Below, piece after piece: positions 36,894 to 44,453 of a stretch of DNA of 64,000 nt (its first letter is position 1; the number at the start of each line of letters is the position of its first letter). A model generated the notes under the pieces. That model did not search any database. It saw nothing but the letters and a program-made list of their open reading frames with translations, and had not been told where the DNA came from. The translations under genes and the position numbers were made by a program. Source of the stretch: Pseudomonas fluorescens (GTDB lineage Bacteria; Pseudomonadota; Gammaproteobacteria; Pseudomonadales; Pseudomonadaceae); contig NZ_LR134318.1 of NCBI RefSeq assembly GCF_900636825.1, positions 4,584,001 to 4,648,000 on the forward strand, written 5' to 3'.

Positions 36894-37232
36894 TCAGAGC
36901 GAAATCATCGATGGCGCTTGCTCGACCCCGCGCATGACACACACCACCCGCACCAACGCGCTGAAGTTCTTCACCCCGCCGTGCCGCAGATGCACCTCAC
37001 GGTCGACGTGGGACAGCAGCGAACTGATCGAACATTGGTTGTCTGCAGCCATGCTGCCGAGGATGTTCCAGTAAACCTGCTCCAGGCGCAGGCAGGTCGC
37101 ATAGCCGTTCAAACGCACCGACCGCGACAGCGGCCGGATTAATGTCATGTCGAACTCGCTGACGAACGGGTCGACTTTTATCACTTGTCGCGATCCGACG
37201 ATCCTGTCGTCGCGCCTGTCTCCATCTACCAT
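36894..37232 (-). CDS. Ribbon-helix-helix domain protein
   Basis: A 112-residue protein. The C-terminal half fits the RHH_4 family of ribbon-helix-helix proteins: RSVRLNGYATCLRLEQVYWN, then ILGSMAADNQCSISSLLSHVD. ATG 37232 has AGGAG ten bases upstream and is preferred to ATG 37307, which has none. The N-terminal 45 residues contain several acidic and basic residues and no known domain. No toxin gene is adjacent, so it looks like a stand-alone DNA-binding regulator. Confidence 0.75.
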   Translation of the reverse strand: MVDGDRRDDRIVGSRQVIKVDPFVSEFDMTLIRPLSRSVRLNGYATCLRLEQVYWNILGSMAADNQCSISSLLSHVDREVHLRHGGVKNFSALVRVVCVMRGVEQAPSMISL

Positions 37233-37413
37233 ATCGTTGACACTCCTTTGCCATCTCTGCTGGTTTTCAAAGCCACTTCCTGTGTCTTCATAAAAACGCA
37301 GACGCAAAGTTATATCCAGATGACTTGGTGACCACCGTCGTAGGAGAAGCCGACGCTAAAAGTAGGATAGAAGTCAGCGCGCGGGCCACCAGCAAGGCAG
37401 CCCGCGCGCCCGG

Positions 37414-37884
37414 TTACGCTTCGAGGAGTGCGCGCAGCATCCACGCGGTTTTCTCGTGAACCTGCATGCGCTGGGTCAGCAGATCCGCCGTTGGCTCGTC
37501 ACTGACCTTGTCCAGCAACGGGAAAATACCGCGCGCTGTTCGGGTAACGGCTTCCTGGCCTTCGACCAGTTGCTTGATCATGTCCTCGGCGCTCGGCACG
37601 CCGACTTCTTCCTTAATAGAGGAAAGCTTCGCGTAAGTGGCGTAGGCGCCAGGCGCCGGAAAGCCGAGTGCGCGAATCCGCTCGGCGATGGAGTCCACGG
37701 CCAGGGCGAGCTCGTTGTATTGCTCTTCGAACATCAAGTGCAGCGTGCGGAACATCGGGCCGGTGACGTTCCAGTGGAAGTTATGGGTTTTCAGATACAG
37801 CACGTAGGTGTCCGACAGCAGCCGCGACAGCCCTTCAACGATGGACTTGCGATCTTCTTCACTTATACCGATATCGATTGCCAT
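37414..37884 (-). CDS. dps: Dps-family ferritin-like protein
   Basis: A 156-residue Dps protein, forming 12-subunit shells that oxidise and store iron and shield DNA under stress. The inter-subunit ferroxidase site is visible as THNFHWNVTG (near residue 34) and EEQYNELALAVDSIAERI. The N-terminus is short and not lysine-rich, so direct DNA binding is less certain. AGGGGG lies upstream of the ATG. Confidence 0.93.
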   Translation of the reverse strand: MAIDIGISEEDRKSIVEGLSRLLSDTYVLYLKTHNFHWNVTGPMFRTLHLMFEEQYNELALAVDSIAERIRALGFPAPGAYATYAKLSSIKEEVGVPSAEDMIKQLVEGQEAVTRTARGIFPLLDKVSDEPTADLLTQRMQVHEKTAWMLRALLEA

Positions 37885-38198
37885 GTTTACCCCCTAACGG
37901 CGATTGAATTTCATCCAGCAGGTGTCAGCCCCCACTTTAGCAAGGCTGTCGACACCTCGCAGCCTGGAACGCGCAAACAACCTGCGACAAATCGACCGAA
38001 GCCGTGCCGCTGGCCGGGCTGATTTGAGTAGCTGCAGGCTTTGCTGTTAAATAGGCAGTGTGTCGCCATCCCCCGTTTTCCGGGGCGTTGCGCATAGGCT
38101 GATCCGTGTGCGTGCCTACCGCCTCTTTATTTTGTTACGAAGCGAACCGTACCCCTTCAGCTCTTCCTTGTGAGCCGTCATAACGTGAGCCAATCAAA
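37885..38198. other. Divergent intergenic region, dps / cold-shock-domain gene
   Basis: The 314 bp between the divergent genes show no coding frame. A short hairpin CCCCCGTTTTCCGGGG occurs near 38078. No operator could be assigned with confidence. Confidence 0.4.
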
Positions 38199-38801
38199 AT
38201 GTTGAAAATCGTCCACCTGCTAATGGGCGCAGCGGCCTTGCTGCTGTCGTTCATACCTAGCTTGAAATCTGAAGCTGTTCCCTACCTGCAACAACCCGAT
38301 GCACTTTATCTGGCCTTTTTCGGCCTGTTGAACCTGGTGATTGCTCCAGTGATTCCTTACTGGAACAAAGGCCCGCGCCAGCATCTGCAAAATCTGGTCA
38401 GTGCGCTGCTGGTACTGACCGTCGTCCTGCAAACCTTGACCCTGATCGCGCCGATGCCGGTGATCGCCGGCCAGCCAGCCGTGTTGTTCAGCCTGGTGAT
38501 TGCGCTGGTTGCCGTGGTCCTGCACCTGGCCGTGAGCTTCTACAAGTCTTCCCCGGCTGCCGCGCCCGCTCACTACGACATGAGCAACCGCGATACTGGC
38601 ACGGTGAAGTGGTTCAACACCTCCAAAGGCTTCGGCTTTATTTCCCGGGATTCCGGTGATGATATTTTCGTGCACTTTCGTGCAATCCGTGGCGAAGGCC
38701 ACCGCGTTCTGGTCGAAGGCCAGCGCGTCGAGTTCTCGGTGATGAACCGGGACAAAGGCCTGCAAGCCGAGGACGTCATCGCCGCCCTGCCGCGTCGCTG
38801 A
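38199..38801 (+). CDS. Membrane-anchored protein with C-terminal cold-shock domain
   Basis: A 200-residue protein. About four hydrophobic segments occupy residues 1-122 (LLMGAAALLLSFIP, YLAFFGLLNLVIAPVIP, LVSALLVLTVVLQTLTLIA, FSLVIALVAVVLHLAVSF). After a short linker the last 66 residues form a cold-shock domain with KWFN, RNP1 KGFGFI and RNP2 IFVHF. A very similar gene lies next to dps in P. aeruginosa (PA0961, from memory). Such an arrangement would place an RNA/DNA-binding domain at the inner face of the membrane. Its task is unknown. Confidence 0.88.
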   Translation: MLKIVHLLMGAAALLLSFIPSLKSEAVPYLQQPDALYLAFFGLLNLVIAPVIPYWNKGPRQHLQNLVSALLVLTVVLQTLTLIAPMPVIAGQPAVLFSLVIALVAVVLHLAVSFYKSSPAAAPAHYDMSNRDTGTVKWFNTSKGFGFISRDSGDDIFVHFRAIRGEGHRVLVEGQRVEFSVMNRDKGLQAEDVIAALPRR

Positions 38802-38809
38802 GCCAAAGC

Positions 38810-38847
38810 AAAAAACCGCGAACAGCTCGGCTGTTCGCGGTTTTTTT
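38810..38847 (+). terminator. Strong bidirectional-looking terminator
   Basis: AAAAACCGCGAACAGC and GCTGTTCGCGGTTTTTTT form a 16-bp stem between the convergent cold-shock-domain gene and slyX; A and T runs on both sides allow use in both directions. Confidence 0.93.
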
Positions 38848-38875
38848 ATGCCTGCGGGTTTATGCGACGGGCAGA

Positions 38876-39082
38876 TCAATAATGCGGTGGTGGCGCATCT
38901 TCTTCAAAGGAACCGAATTGCCCGCTCATTTCTTCCTGACGCTTGAGCAGCGCCGCCATCTGCAACTGCAGACGATCTACCACTCGCTGCTGCTCCACCA
39001 GCACGTCGTTCAACGCCTGAATGGTGTCATCCTGAAACGCCAGACGGCTCTCCAGATCGTTAACGCGTTGTTCCACGCTCAT
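38876..39082 (-). CDS. slyX: SlyX family protein
   Basis: A 68-residue, mostly coiled-coil protein (RVNDLESRLAFQDDTIQALN, then DVLVEQQRVVDRLQLQM) ending in PPHY. Function unknown. It begins three bases after the HIT gene stop, so the two are cotranscribed. Confidence 0.92.
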   Translation of the reverse strand: MSVEQRVNDLESRLAFQDDTIQALNDVLVEQQRVVDRLQLQMAALLKRQEEMSGQFGSFEEDAPPPHY

Positions 39083-39085
39083 GAC

Positions 39086-39511
39086 TCAGCCCTCCAGAAA
39101 CGTAAAGTCTTCGGTCAGCACCAACCGCAAGCGCTCACGGATGGCCGCCACCTGCTCGGCGCTGTAGGGTTTGGCGGGATGCTTGCCCCAGACCGGTGCC
39201 GGCCAGGCGGCATCGCCGCGCTTGCGCACAATCACATGCATGTGCAATTGACTGACAACGTTGCCCAGGGTAGCCACGTTCAGCTTGTCGGCGTCGAAAG
39301 AATCCTTGAGCAACTCGGCGAGCAGGGTGGTTTCCTGCCAGAGCTGCTGCTGGTCCGCGACATCCAACTGAAACAACTCGCTGATATCCTCGCGACGAGG
39401 CACCAGGATGAACCACGGGTAATTGCTGTCGTTGGACAGCAGCAGCCGGCACAGCGCAAAGTCGCCGATGACCAGCGCATCCTGTTGAAGTCGTGAATCC
39501 AAAGCAAACAC
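39086..39511 (-). CDS. HIT family protein
   Basis: A 141-residue histidine-triad protein, a class of nucleotide hydrolases or transferases. The triad-like motif is QLHMHVIVRKRGD near residue 91, with the phosphate-loop variation seen in this subfamily. I chose GTG 39511 (VFALDSRLQQD): it has GGGGAG eight bases upstream and gives the family length, whereas the longer frame up to 39685 has no similarity. Substrate unknown. Followed by slyX, as in P. aeruginosa. Confidence 0.88.
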   Translation of the reverse strand: MFALDSRLQQDALVIGDFALCRLLLSNDSNYPWFILVPRREDISELFQLDVADQQQLWQETTLLAELLKDSFDADKLNVATLGNVVSQLHMHVIVRKRGDAAWPAPVWGKHPAKPYSAEQVAAIRERLRLVLTEDFTFLEG

Positions 39512-40399
39512 TGTGAGCACTCCCCGCTGATCGTATATCTCGGCTTGGCGGCCGCTTTCGAGAGGCGGCGCGTCAAGCGACAGAACGGCAGCATACCTGC
39601 GAATGCGGCGAGCTTCACGCCAACCGCGCCGGGAAATTGATGGGCGCTCCGACATGAGACATTTATCCGAGCGACGCACCAACACGCGCCTTGACTTCAG
39701 ATCTCACGCGAAGAATCCCATGGAAATCCTTGATCAACCCATTTGCAACCGTCAGGCGCCGGAGTCACTCAAGGCGAGACGTGAATTTTTTGCACCAAAA
39801 CTGCACAACGCGTCTACGCTCACTGGGTCGGGCATCCGCTAAATACTCACTGCGGGGTGAACCGGTAACGTTTTGGGTTGTCATGCGCGCATTCGGTGCG
39901 TTGCAACACCAACGCTGAGGCCTCGTCAAGGCGGTAACAAAACAGGCCCGAAGCCCCGTTTTCACAAGGTTTTCACATATGCGGGCGCTGTGCAGAAAAA
40001 TAACCGCACCGATTTTGCGGTTTGTGCACGCTTGTTGCATTCGTAACCGTATGGACTATAAGCGCACCGCTGGAAGTGGTCGCCCAGGTCTCATAAAAAC
40101 AGTGGCAGGGTTGCCCGATGGAGATTCAAGTGTTTTGCCAGGGACTCTTTTTTACCGATGCAAAAAGGCCCGAAAACAGCGATAAAGTTGTCAGTCCGGT
40201 TGCATCGGTACTGTGAATTTGCGACATCCAGCGCTCCTTTTGCGACAACGCCGTAAAGAAGCTGAAAGGTTAGATTCGCAAGTATCGCCAACATTGTCGG
40301 CGTGATATAAGTTTGCGCCGACACAAAAAGAAAGAGCCGCCCAGATAATAAAACAGGTGGGACGGCAGTACTCTTCTAAAACCAAAGGAGCAAATCACG
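39512..40399. other. Long gene-free region upstream of oprD
   Basis: About 890 bp without a convincing gene; the few short frames have no ribosome-binding site or family resemblance. The part 39960-40399 is richer in A and T than the surroundings. A perfect AANAANAA word (AAAAAGAA, 40325-40332) of the Hfq/Crc catabolite-repression type lies 68 bases before the oprD start. It may hold the oprD promoter, a long leader or a small RNA; none could be proven. Confidence 0.4.
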
Positions 40400-41749
40400 A
40401 TGCGCGTGATGAAGTGGAGCATGATCGCACTGGCAGTTGCAGCAGCAGCCAGTTCTCAGTTGGCTACGGCCGCCCCGTTTGTAAGTGACCAGGCAGAAGC
40501 CAAAGGCTTTGTTGAAGACGCCAAGCTCGACCTGCTGGTACGTAACTATTACTTCAACCGCGACAACAAGAATGGCGGCGCCGACGTAAAAGACTGGACT
40601 CAAGGTCTTCTCGGCAACTTCAGTTCCGGTTACACCCAAGGCACCGTGGGCGTTGGTGTTGATGCGTACGGTTACCTGGCCATCAAACTGGATGGCGGCG
40701 ACGGTACTTCCGGTTCGGGCAACATGAGCCGTAGCGACACCGTCAACCCGAACAACGGCGCTCGCGACGTTAACGACAGCCAGGGCAAAGCCGGCGCGTC
40801 GGTCAAATTCCGCGTATCCAAAACCGAGCTGAAATTCGGCGACATGCAGCCAAGCACTTCTCCAGTGTTCGCTGTCGGCGGTTCCCGTATCATTCCGCAA
40901 ACTGCCACTGGCTTCCAGTTGCAGAGCAGCGAAGTCAAAGACCTTGACCTCGAAGCCGGTCACTTCTACTCGGGCAGCAGCCAGGACAAGAACGCTCGCG
41001 ATGGTGGCCTGTATGCCAACTACGCTGGTCAGGAAACCAACACCATCGACTACTTCGGTGGTAAATACGGCATCACTGAAAACCTGAGCGCATCGCTCTA
41101 CGGCGCAAAACTGGAAGACATCTGGAATCAGTACTACGCCAACGTGAACCTCACCACGCCTTTCAGCGGTGACACCTCGCTGAACACTGACTTCAACATC
41201 TACCGCACCACCGATACCGGTGACAGCCTGGTCGGTGACATCAGCAACACCACGTTCTCCCTGGCGACCGCGCTGTCGTTCCTGAAAGCGCACACCATCA
41301 CCGTGGGCTTCCAGAAGGTCAACGGCGACACCCCGTTCGACTATATCGGTGTGGGTAAAAACAACCGTGGCGGCGACTCGATTTTCCTCGCCAACTCCAT
41401 TCAGTACTCTGACTTCAACGGTCCAGGCGAGAAATCCGCTCAGATCCGTTACGACTTGAAGATGGCTGAATACGGCGTTCCGGGCCTTAGCTTCATGACT
41501 CGCTACGTCAAAGGTTGGGACATCGACGGCACCAACACCCCAGCAGGCAGCGCTTACGCTGGTCTGTACGGTGAAGATGGCAAACACCACGAAACCAACT
41601 TCGAAGCCAAATACGTTGTTCAGAACGGTCCAGCCAAGGATCTTTCGTTCCGTATTCGTCAAGCCTGGCACACTGCCAACGCTGACCAGGGCGAAGGTGA
41701 CGTGAAAGAGTTCCGCCTGATCGTCGACTACCCACTGTCGATCTTGTAA
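40400..41749 (+). CDS. oprD: OprD-family outer-membrane porin
   Basis: A 449-residue 18-strand porin. Signal peptide with cleavage after ATA (residues 1-24); then FVSDQAEAKGFVEDAKLDLL, the family opening. GDMQPSTSPVFAVGGSRIIP and LYGEDGKHHETN, as well as the final strand LIVDYPLSIL, match P. aeruginosa OprD, the channel for basic amino acids and carbapenems; gene order (HIT, slyX) matches too. AAGGAG is nine bases upstream. The presence of arginine-catabolic genes in the same window makes basic amino acids a reasonable substrate, but paralogues differ in specificity. Confidence 0.9.
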   Translation: MRVMKWSMIALAVAAAASSQLATAAPFVSDQAEAKGFVEDAKLDLLVRNYYFNRDNKNGGADVKDWTQGLLGNFSSGYTQGTVGVGVDAYGYLAIKLDGGDGTSGSGNMSRSDTVNPNNGARDVNDSQGKAGASVKFRVSKTELKFGDMQPSTSPVFAVGGSRIIPQTATGFQLQSSEVKDLDLEAGHFYSGSSQDKNARDGGLYANYAGQETNTIDYFGGKYGITENLSASLYGAKLEDIWNQYYANVNLTTPFSGDTSLNTDFNIYRTTDTGDSLVGDISNTTFSLATALSFLKAHTITVGFQKVNGDTPFDYIGVGKNNRGGDSIFLANSIQYSDFNGPGEKSAQIRYDLKMAEYGVPGLSFMTRYVKGWDIDGTNTPAGSAYAGLYGEDGKHHETNFEAKYVVQNGPAKDLSFRIRQAWHTANADQGEGDVKEFRLIVDYPLSIL

Positions 41750-41778
41750 TCGCATACAGTTAGTTTGCGGTAACAAGC

Positions 41779-41811
41779 AAAAGGCCCATCTCGCGATGGG
41801 CCTTTTTTATT
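41779..41811 (+). terminator. Rho-independent terminator of oprD
   Basis: AAAAGGCCCATC TCGC GATGGGCCTTTTTT: a 12-bp stem with a four-base loop and T-run, 30 bases after the stop. Confidence 0.95.
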
Positions 41812-41868
41812 GCCTGCTGTGTGTATTAATTGTCCGACCTGCAAGTCAGCTAATTAATTAGCAGCCTA

Positions 41869-42711
41869 TCATTGTGCCGCCGATTCCTGCACTACACGTA
41901 TAACGCGCTGCGGAAACGGAATATCAATTCCGGCAGCTTTCAAGCGATCCCGCGCCTGTTCATTGAACATGAACATCACATCCCAATAATCGGCAGTTTT
42001 AACCCACACTCGCAGGGAAACCGTGATCGAACTGTCGCCCAGCGTCGAAATCACCGCTTGCGGTTCCGGGTCCTGCATGACGCGCGCATCCTTGGCCAGA
42101 TCTAGCAACACCTGACGGGCTCTCTGCAGATCCGCTTCGTAATCCACGCCTACGTCGAACACCACTTTGCGGGTTGGCTGACGGTTGGTGTTGGTGATGA
42201 TGCCGTTCGACAGGTTGCCGTTGGGCATGATGATGGTCTTGTTATCGCCAGTGCGCAGCACGGTATGGAAAATCTGGATGCTGTCGACGGTCCCCGCCAC
42301 GCCCTGCGCTTCGATCCAGTCGCCGATACGGAACGGACGGAACAGCAGAATCAGCACGCCGCCAGCGAAATTCGCCAGGCTGCCTTGCAAGGCCAGACCG
42401 ATTGCCAGACCGGCAGCACCGATAGCCGCGACGAACGAGGTGGTTTCGACGCCGATCATCGACGCGACACTGACGATCAGCAGCACTTTGAGAATGATGT
42501 TGGCCAGGCTGCTGATAAAACCTTGCAGCGCCAGGTCGGCGTTGCGCAGCGCCAGCAGGCCGCCGAGCTTGTGCGTGACCTTGTTGATCAGCCACCAGCC
42601 GATGGCCAGGGTAATCACTGCCAGCAGCACGCGACTGCCGTATTCCATGATCATCGGGATCCACGCTTGCGACGCTTTGACCAGGTGGTCCACCTCAGCA
42701 TTCAAATCCAT
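41869..42711 (-). CDS. mscS: Small-conductance mechanosensitive channel
   Basis: A 280-residue MscS with three spans (about residues 24-46, 63-85 and 92-128). The pore helix AAIGAAGLAIGLALQGSLAN is rich in Gly and Ala as required for packing, and is followed by FAGGVLILLFRPFRIGD. The beta domain (KTIIMPNGNLSNGIITN) and C-terminal portal region complete it. AGGAG lies upstream of the ATG. It opens under hypo-osmotic shock to release solutes. Confidence 0.95.
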   Translation of the reverse strand: MDLNAEVDHLVKASQAWIPMIMEYGSRVLLAVITLAIGWWLINKVTHKLGGLLALRNADLALQGFISSLANIILKVLLIVSVASMIGVETTSFVAAIGAAGLAIGLALQGSLANFAGGVLILLFRPFRIGDWIEAQGVAGTVDSIQIFHTVLRTGDNKTIIMPNGNLSNGIITNTNRQPTRKVVFDVGVDYEADLQRARQVLLDLAKDARVMQDPEPQAVISTLGDSSITVSLRVWVKTADYWDVMFMFNEQARDRLKAAGIDIPFPQRVIRVVQESAAQ

Positions 42712-42757
42712 GTTTTCTCTCCTGATTTCCGGCTTCCCGGGGTGTATTCAAAACAAC

Positions 42758-42846
42758 TGTGGGAGCGAGTCTGCTCGCGAAAGCGGTGTGTCAGTCAACT
42801 CTTCGCTGAATGAAGCACCGCTTTCGCGAACAGGCTCGCTCCCACA
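42758..42846. repeat. REPIN-like inverted repeat, TGTGGGAGCGAG class
   Basis: TGTGGGAGCGAGTCTGCTCG with GCGAAAGCGG continuation faces its imperfect complement ending GCTCGCTCCCACA. Between mscS and yajQ. Confidence 0.88.
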
Positions 42847-42864
42847 TAGCCTTCAGACCAAGCT

Positions 42865-43350
42865 TTAATCGCGGAAGTTGTTGAACTGCAGCGGCATGCC
42901 GAATTCCTTCGCACGCAGCGCCGCGATGGCTTCTTGCAGATCGTCACGCTTCTTGCCGGTGACACGCACCTGCTCGCCTTGAATGGCGGCCTGGACCTTG
43001 AGTTTGGCGTCCTTGATGTGGCCAACGATCTTCTTCGCCAGCTCTTTGTCGATGCCTTCCTTGAGGATAGCGTCCTGTTTCATCAGTTTGCCGGACGCGT
43101 AAGCGTCTTTGACCTCGAGGCACTGCACGTCGATCTTGCGCTTGACCAGCGCCAGCTTGAGGATCTCGATCATCGCTTCGAGCTGGAATCCGGCTTCAGC
43201 AGTCAGACTGACGGTCAGGTCTTTTTCCTTGAATTCGAAGCTGCCTTTGCCTTTCAGGTCATAACGACGATCGAGTTCCTTCACGGCGTTCTCGACCGCG
43301 TTGGTGAGTTCGTGTTTGTCCAGTTCGGATACCACGTCGAACGACGGCAT
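42865..43350 (-). CDS. yajQ: YajQ family nucleotide-binding protein
   Basis: A 161-residue protein of two ferredoxin-like repeats. MPSFDVVSELDKHELTNAVE opens the protein; VQAAIQGEQVRVTGKKRDDLQ lies in the second half (quoted from residue 117). Members bind cyclic di-GMP or nucleic acid in other bacteria. TTGGAGA precedes the ATG. Between mscS and the divergent panE. Confidence 0.95.
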   Translation of the reverse strand: MPSFDVVSELDKHELTNAVENAVKELDRRYDLKGKGSFEFKEKDLTVSLTAEAGFQLEAMIEILKLALVKRKIDVQCLEVKDAYASGKLMKQDAILKEGIDKELAKKIVGHIKDAKLKVQAAIQGEQVRVTGKKRDDLQEAIAALRAKEFGMPLQFNNFRD

Positions 43351-43490
43351 GTAATCTCTCCAATAAAAAGGCGCGCTCGATGAGGATGGAGCGCGCTTGG
43401 CTTGCGGTTAAAATCGGGCTCATTATAACGGGTCTTTTCCTACCGATACGGCGAGCCGCACATGCCTGTACGCAATAGAGTCAAAAACTG

Positions 43491-44408
43491 ATGGCCACGA
43501 CATGGCACATTCTCGGCGCCGGCAGCCTCGGCACACTCTGGGCCACCCGGCTGGCCCGAGCCGGAGTACCGGTGCGCCTGATCCTGCGCGACACCTCGCG
43601 ATTGCGCAGCTATGCGGCGGCAGGTGGATTAACCCTGGTAGAAAACGGACAAGCTCACACCTATGCAGTTCCCGGCGAAACGCCGGACAACCCAGAACCG
43701 ATTCGTCGTCTGCTGGTCGCGTGCAAGGCTTACGACGCCGAAACCGCTGTCGCCCGCCTCGCCTCCCGACTTGCGCCTGATGCAGAACTGATCCTTTTGC
43801 AAAACGGTCTCGGCAGCCAGGACGCCGTCGCTGCACGCGTACCGCAAGCTCGTTGTATCAGCGCTTCCAGCACCGAGGGCGCATTCCGCGACGGCGATTG
43901 GCGCGTCGTGTTTGCCGGCCATGGTTTCAACTGGCTGGGCGATGCGGCGAATCCGCTGGCGCCGATCTGGCTTGAGGATCTGCAAGCGGCAAAAATCCCC
44001 CATGAATGGACCACCGACATCCTCACGCGGCTGTGGCGCAAACTGGCACTCAATTGCGCGATCAATCCGCTGACCGTGCTTCACGATTGCCGCAATGGCG
44101 GACTCCAGGAACATCACTGCGAAGTCGCCACCCTGTGCAGCGAACTTGCTGAATTGTTGCAGCGTTGCGGGCAGCCCGCCGCCGCCGACAATCTGCAACA
44201 GGAAGTCGAACGGGTGATCCAGGCCACCGCTGCCAATTATTCATCGATGCATCAGGACGTCGCCAACCAGCGCCGCAGCGAGATTAGCTATCTATTGGGC
44301 TACGCCTGCAAAGTTGCTGCGCGCCATCAACTGAACCTGCCGCACCTCAAGCAATTGCAGCAACGGCTCGTCGCACATCTGCACAGCCGCGGATTGCCCA
44401 GCGACTGA
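43491..44408 (+). CDS. panE: 2-Dehydropantoate 2-reductase
   Basis: A 305-residue NADPH enzyme that makes pantoate for coenzyme A. The nucleotide-binding GAGSLGTLWATRLARAG starts at residue 8. LLVACKAYDAETAV, LLQNGLGSQDAV and WRKLALNCAINPLTVLHDC are family blocks, including the catalytic lysine in RKLALN. It is divergent from yajQ with about 140 bp between. Some members of this family are ketopantoate-reductase-like with other substrates, so a paralogue role is possible. Confidence 0.92.
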   Translation: MATTWHILGAGSLGTLWATRLARAGVPVRLILRDTSRLRSYAAAGGLTLVENGQAHTYAVPGETPDNPEPIRRLLVACKAYDAETAVARLASRLAPDAELILLQNGLGSQDAVAARVPQARCISASSTEGAFRDGDWRVVFAGHGFNWLGDAANPLAPIWLEDLQAAKIPHEWTTDILTRLWRKLALNCAINPLTVLHDCRNGGLQEHHCEVATLCSELAELLQRCGQPAAADNLQQEVERVIQATAANYSSMHQDVANQRRSEISYLLGYACKVAARHQLNLPHLKQLQQRLVAHLHSRGLPSD

Positions 44409-44453
44409 GCAGCGGCTACGCTGGCGACTTGTTCCTCTGCTGCGATAAACCCG

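Noticed and set aside
36894..37232. Toxin-antitoxin pair
   Set aside because: The ribbon-helix-helix protein has no small partner gene on either side; the neighbours are an FmdB protein and dps.
39603..39842. A 79-codon open frame upstream of oprD
   Set aside because: No ribosome-binding site, no family resemblance, and it begins inside the upstream flank of the HIT gene.
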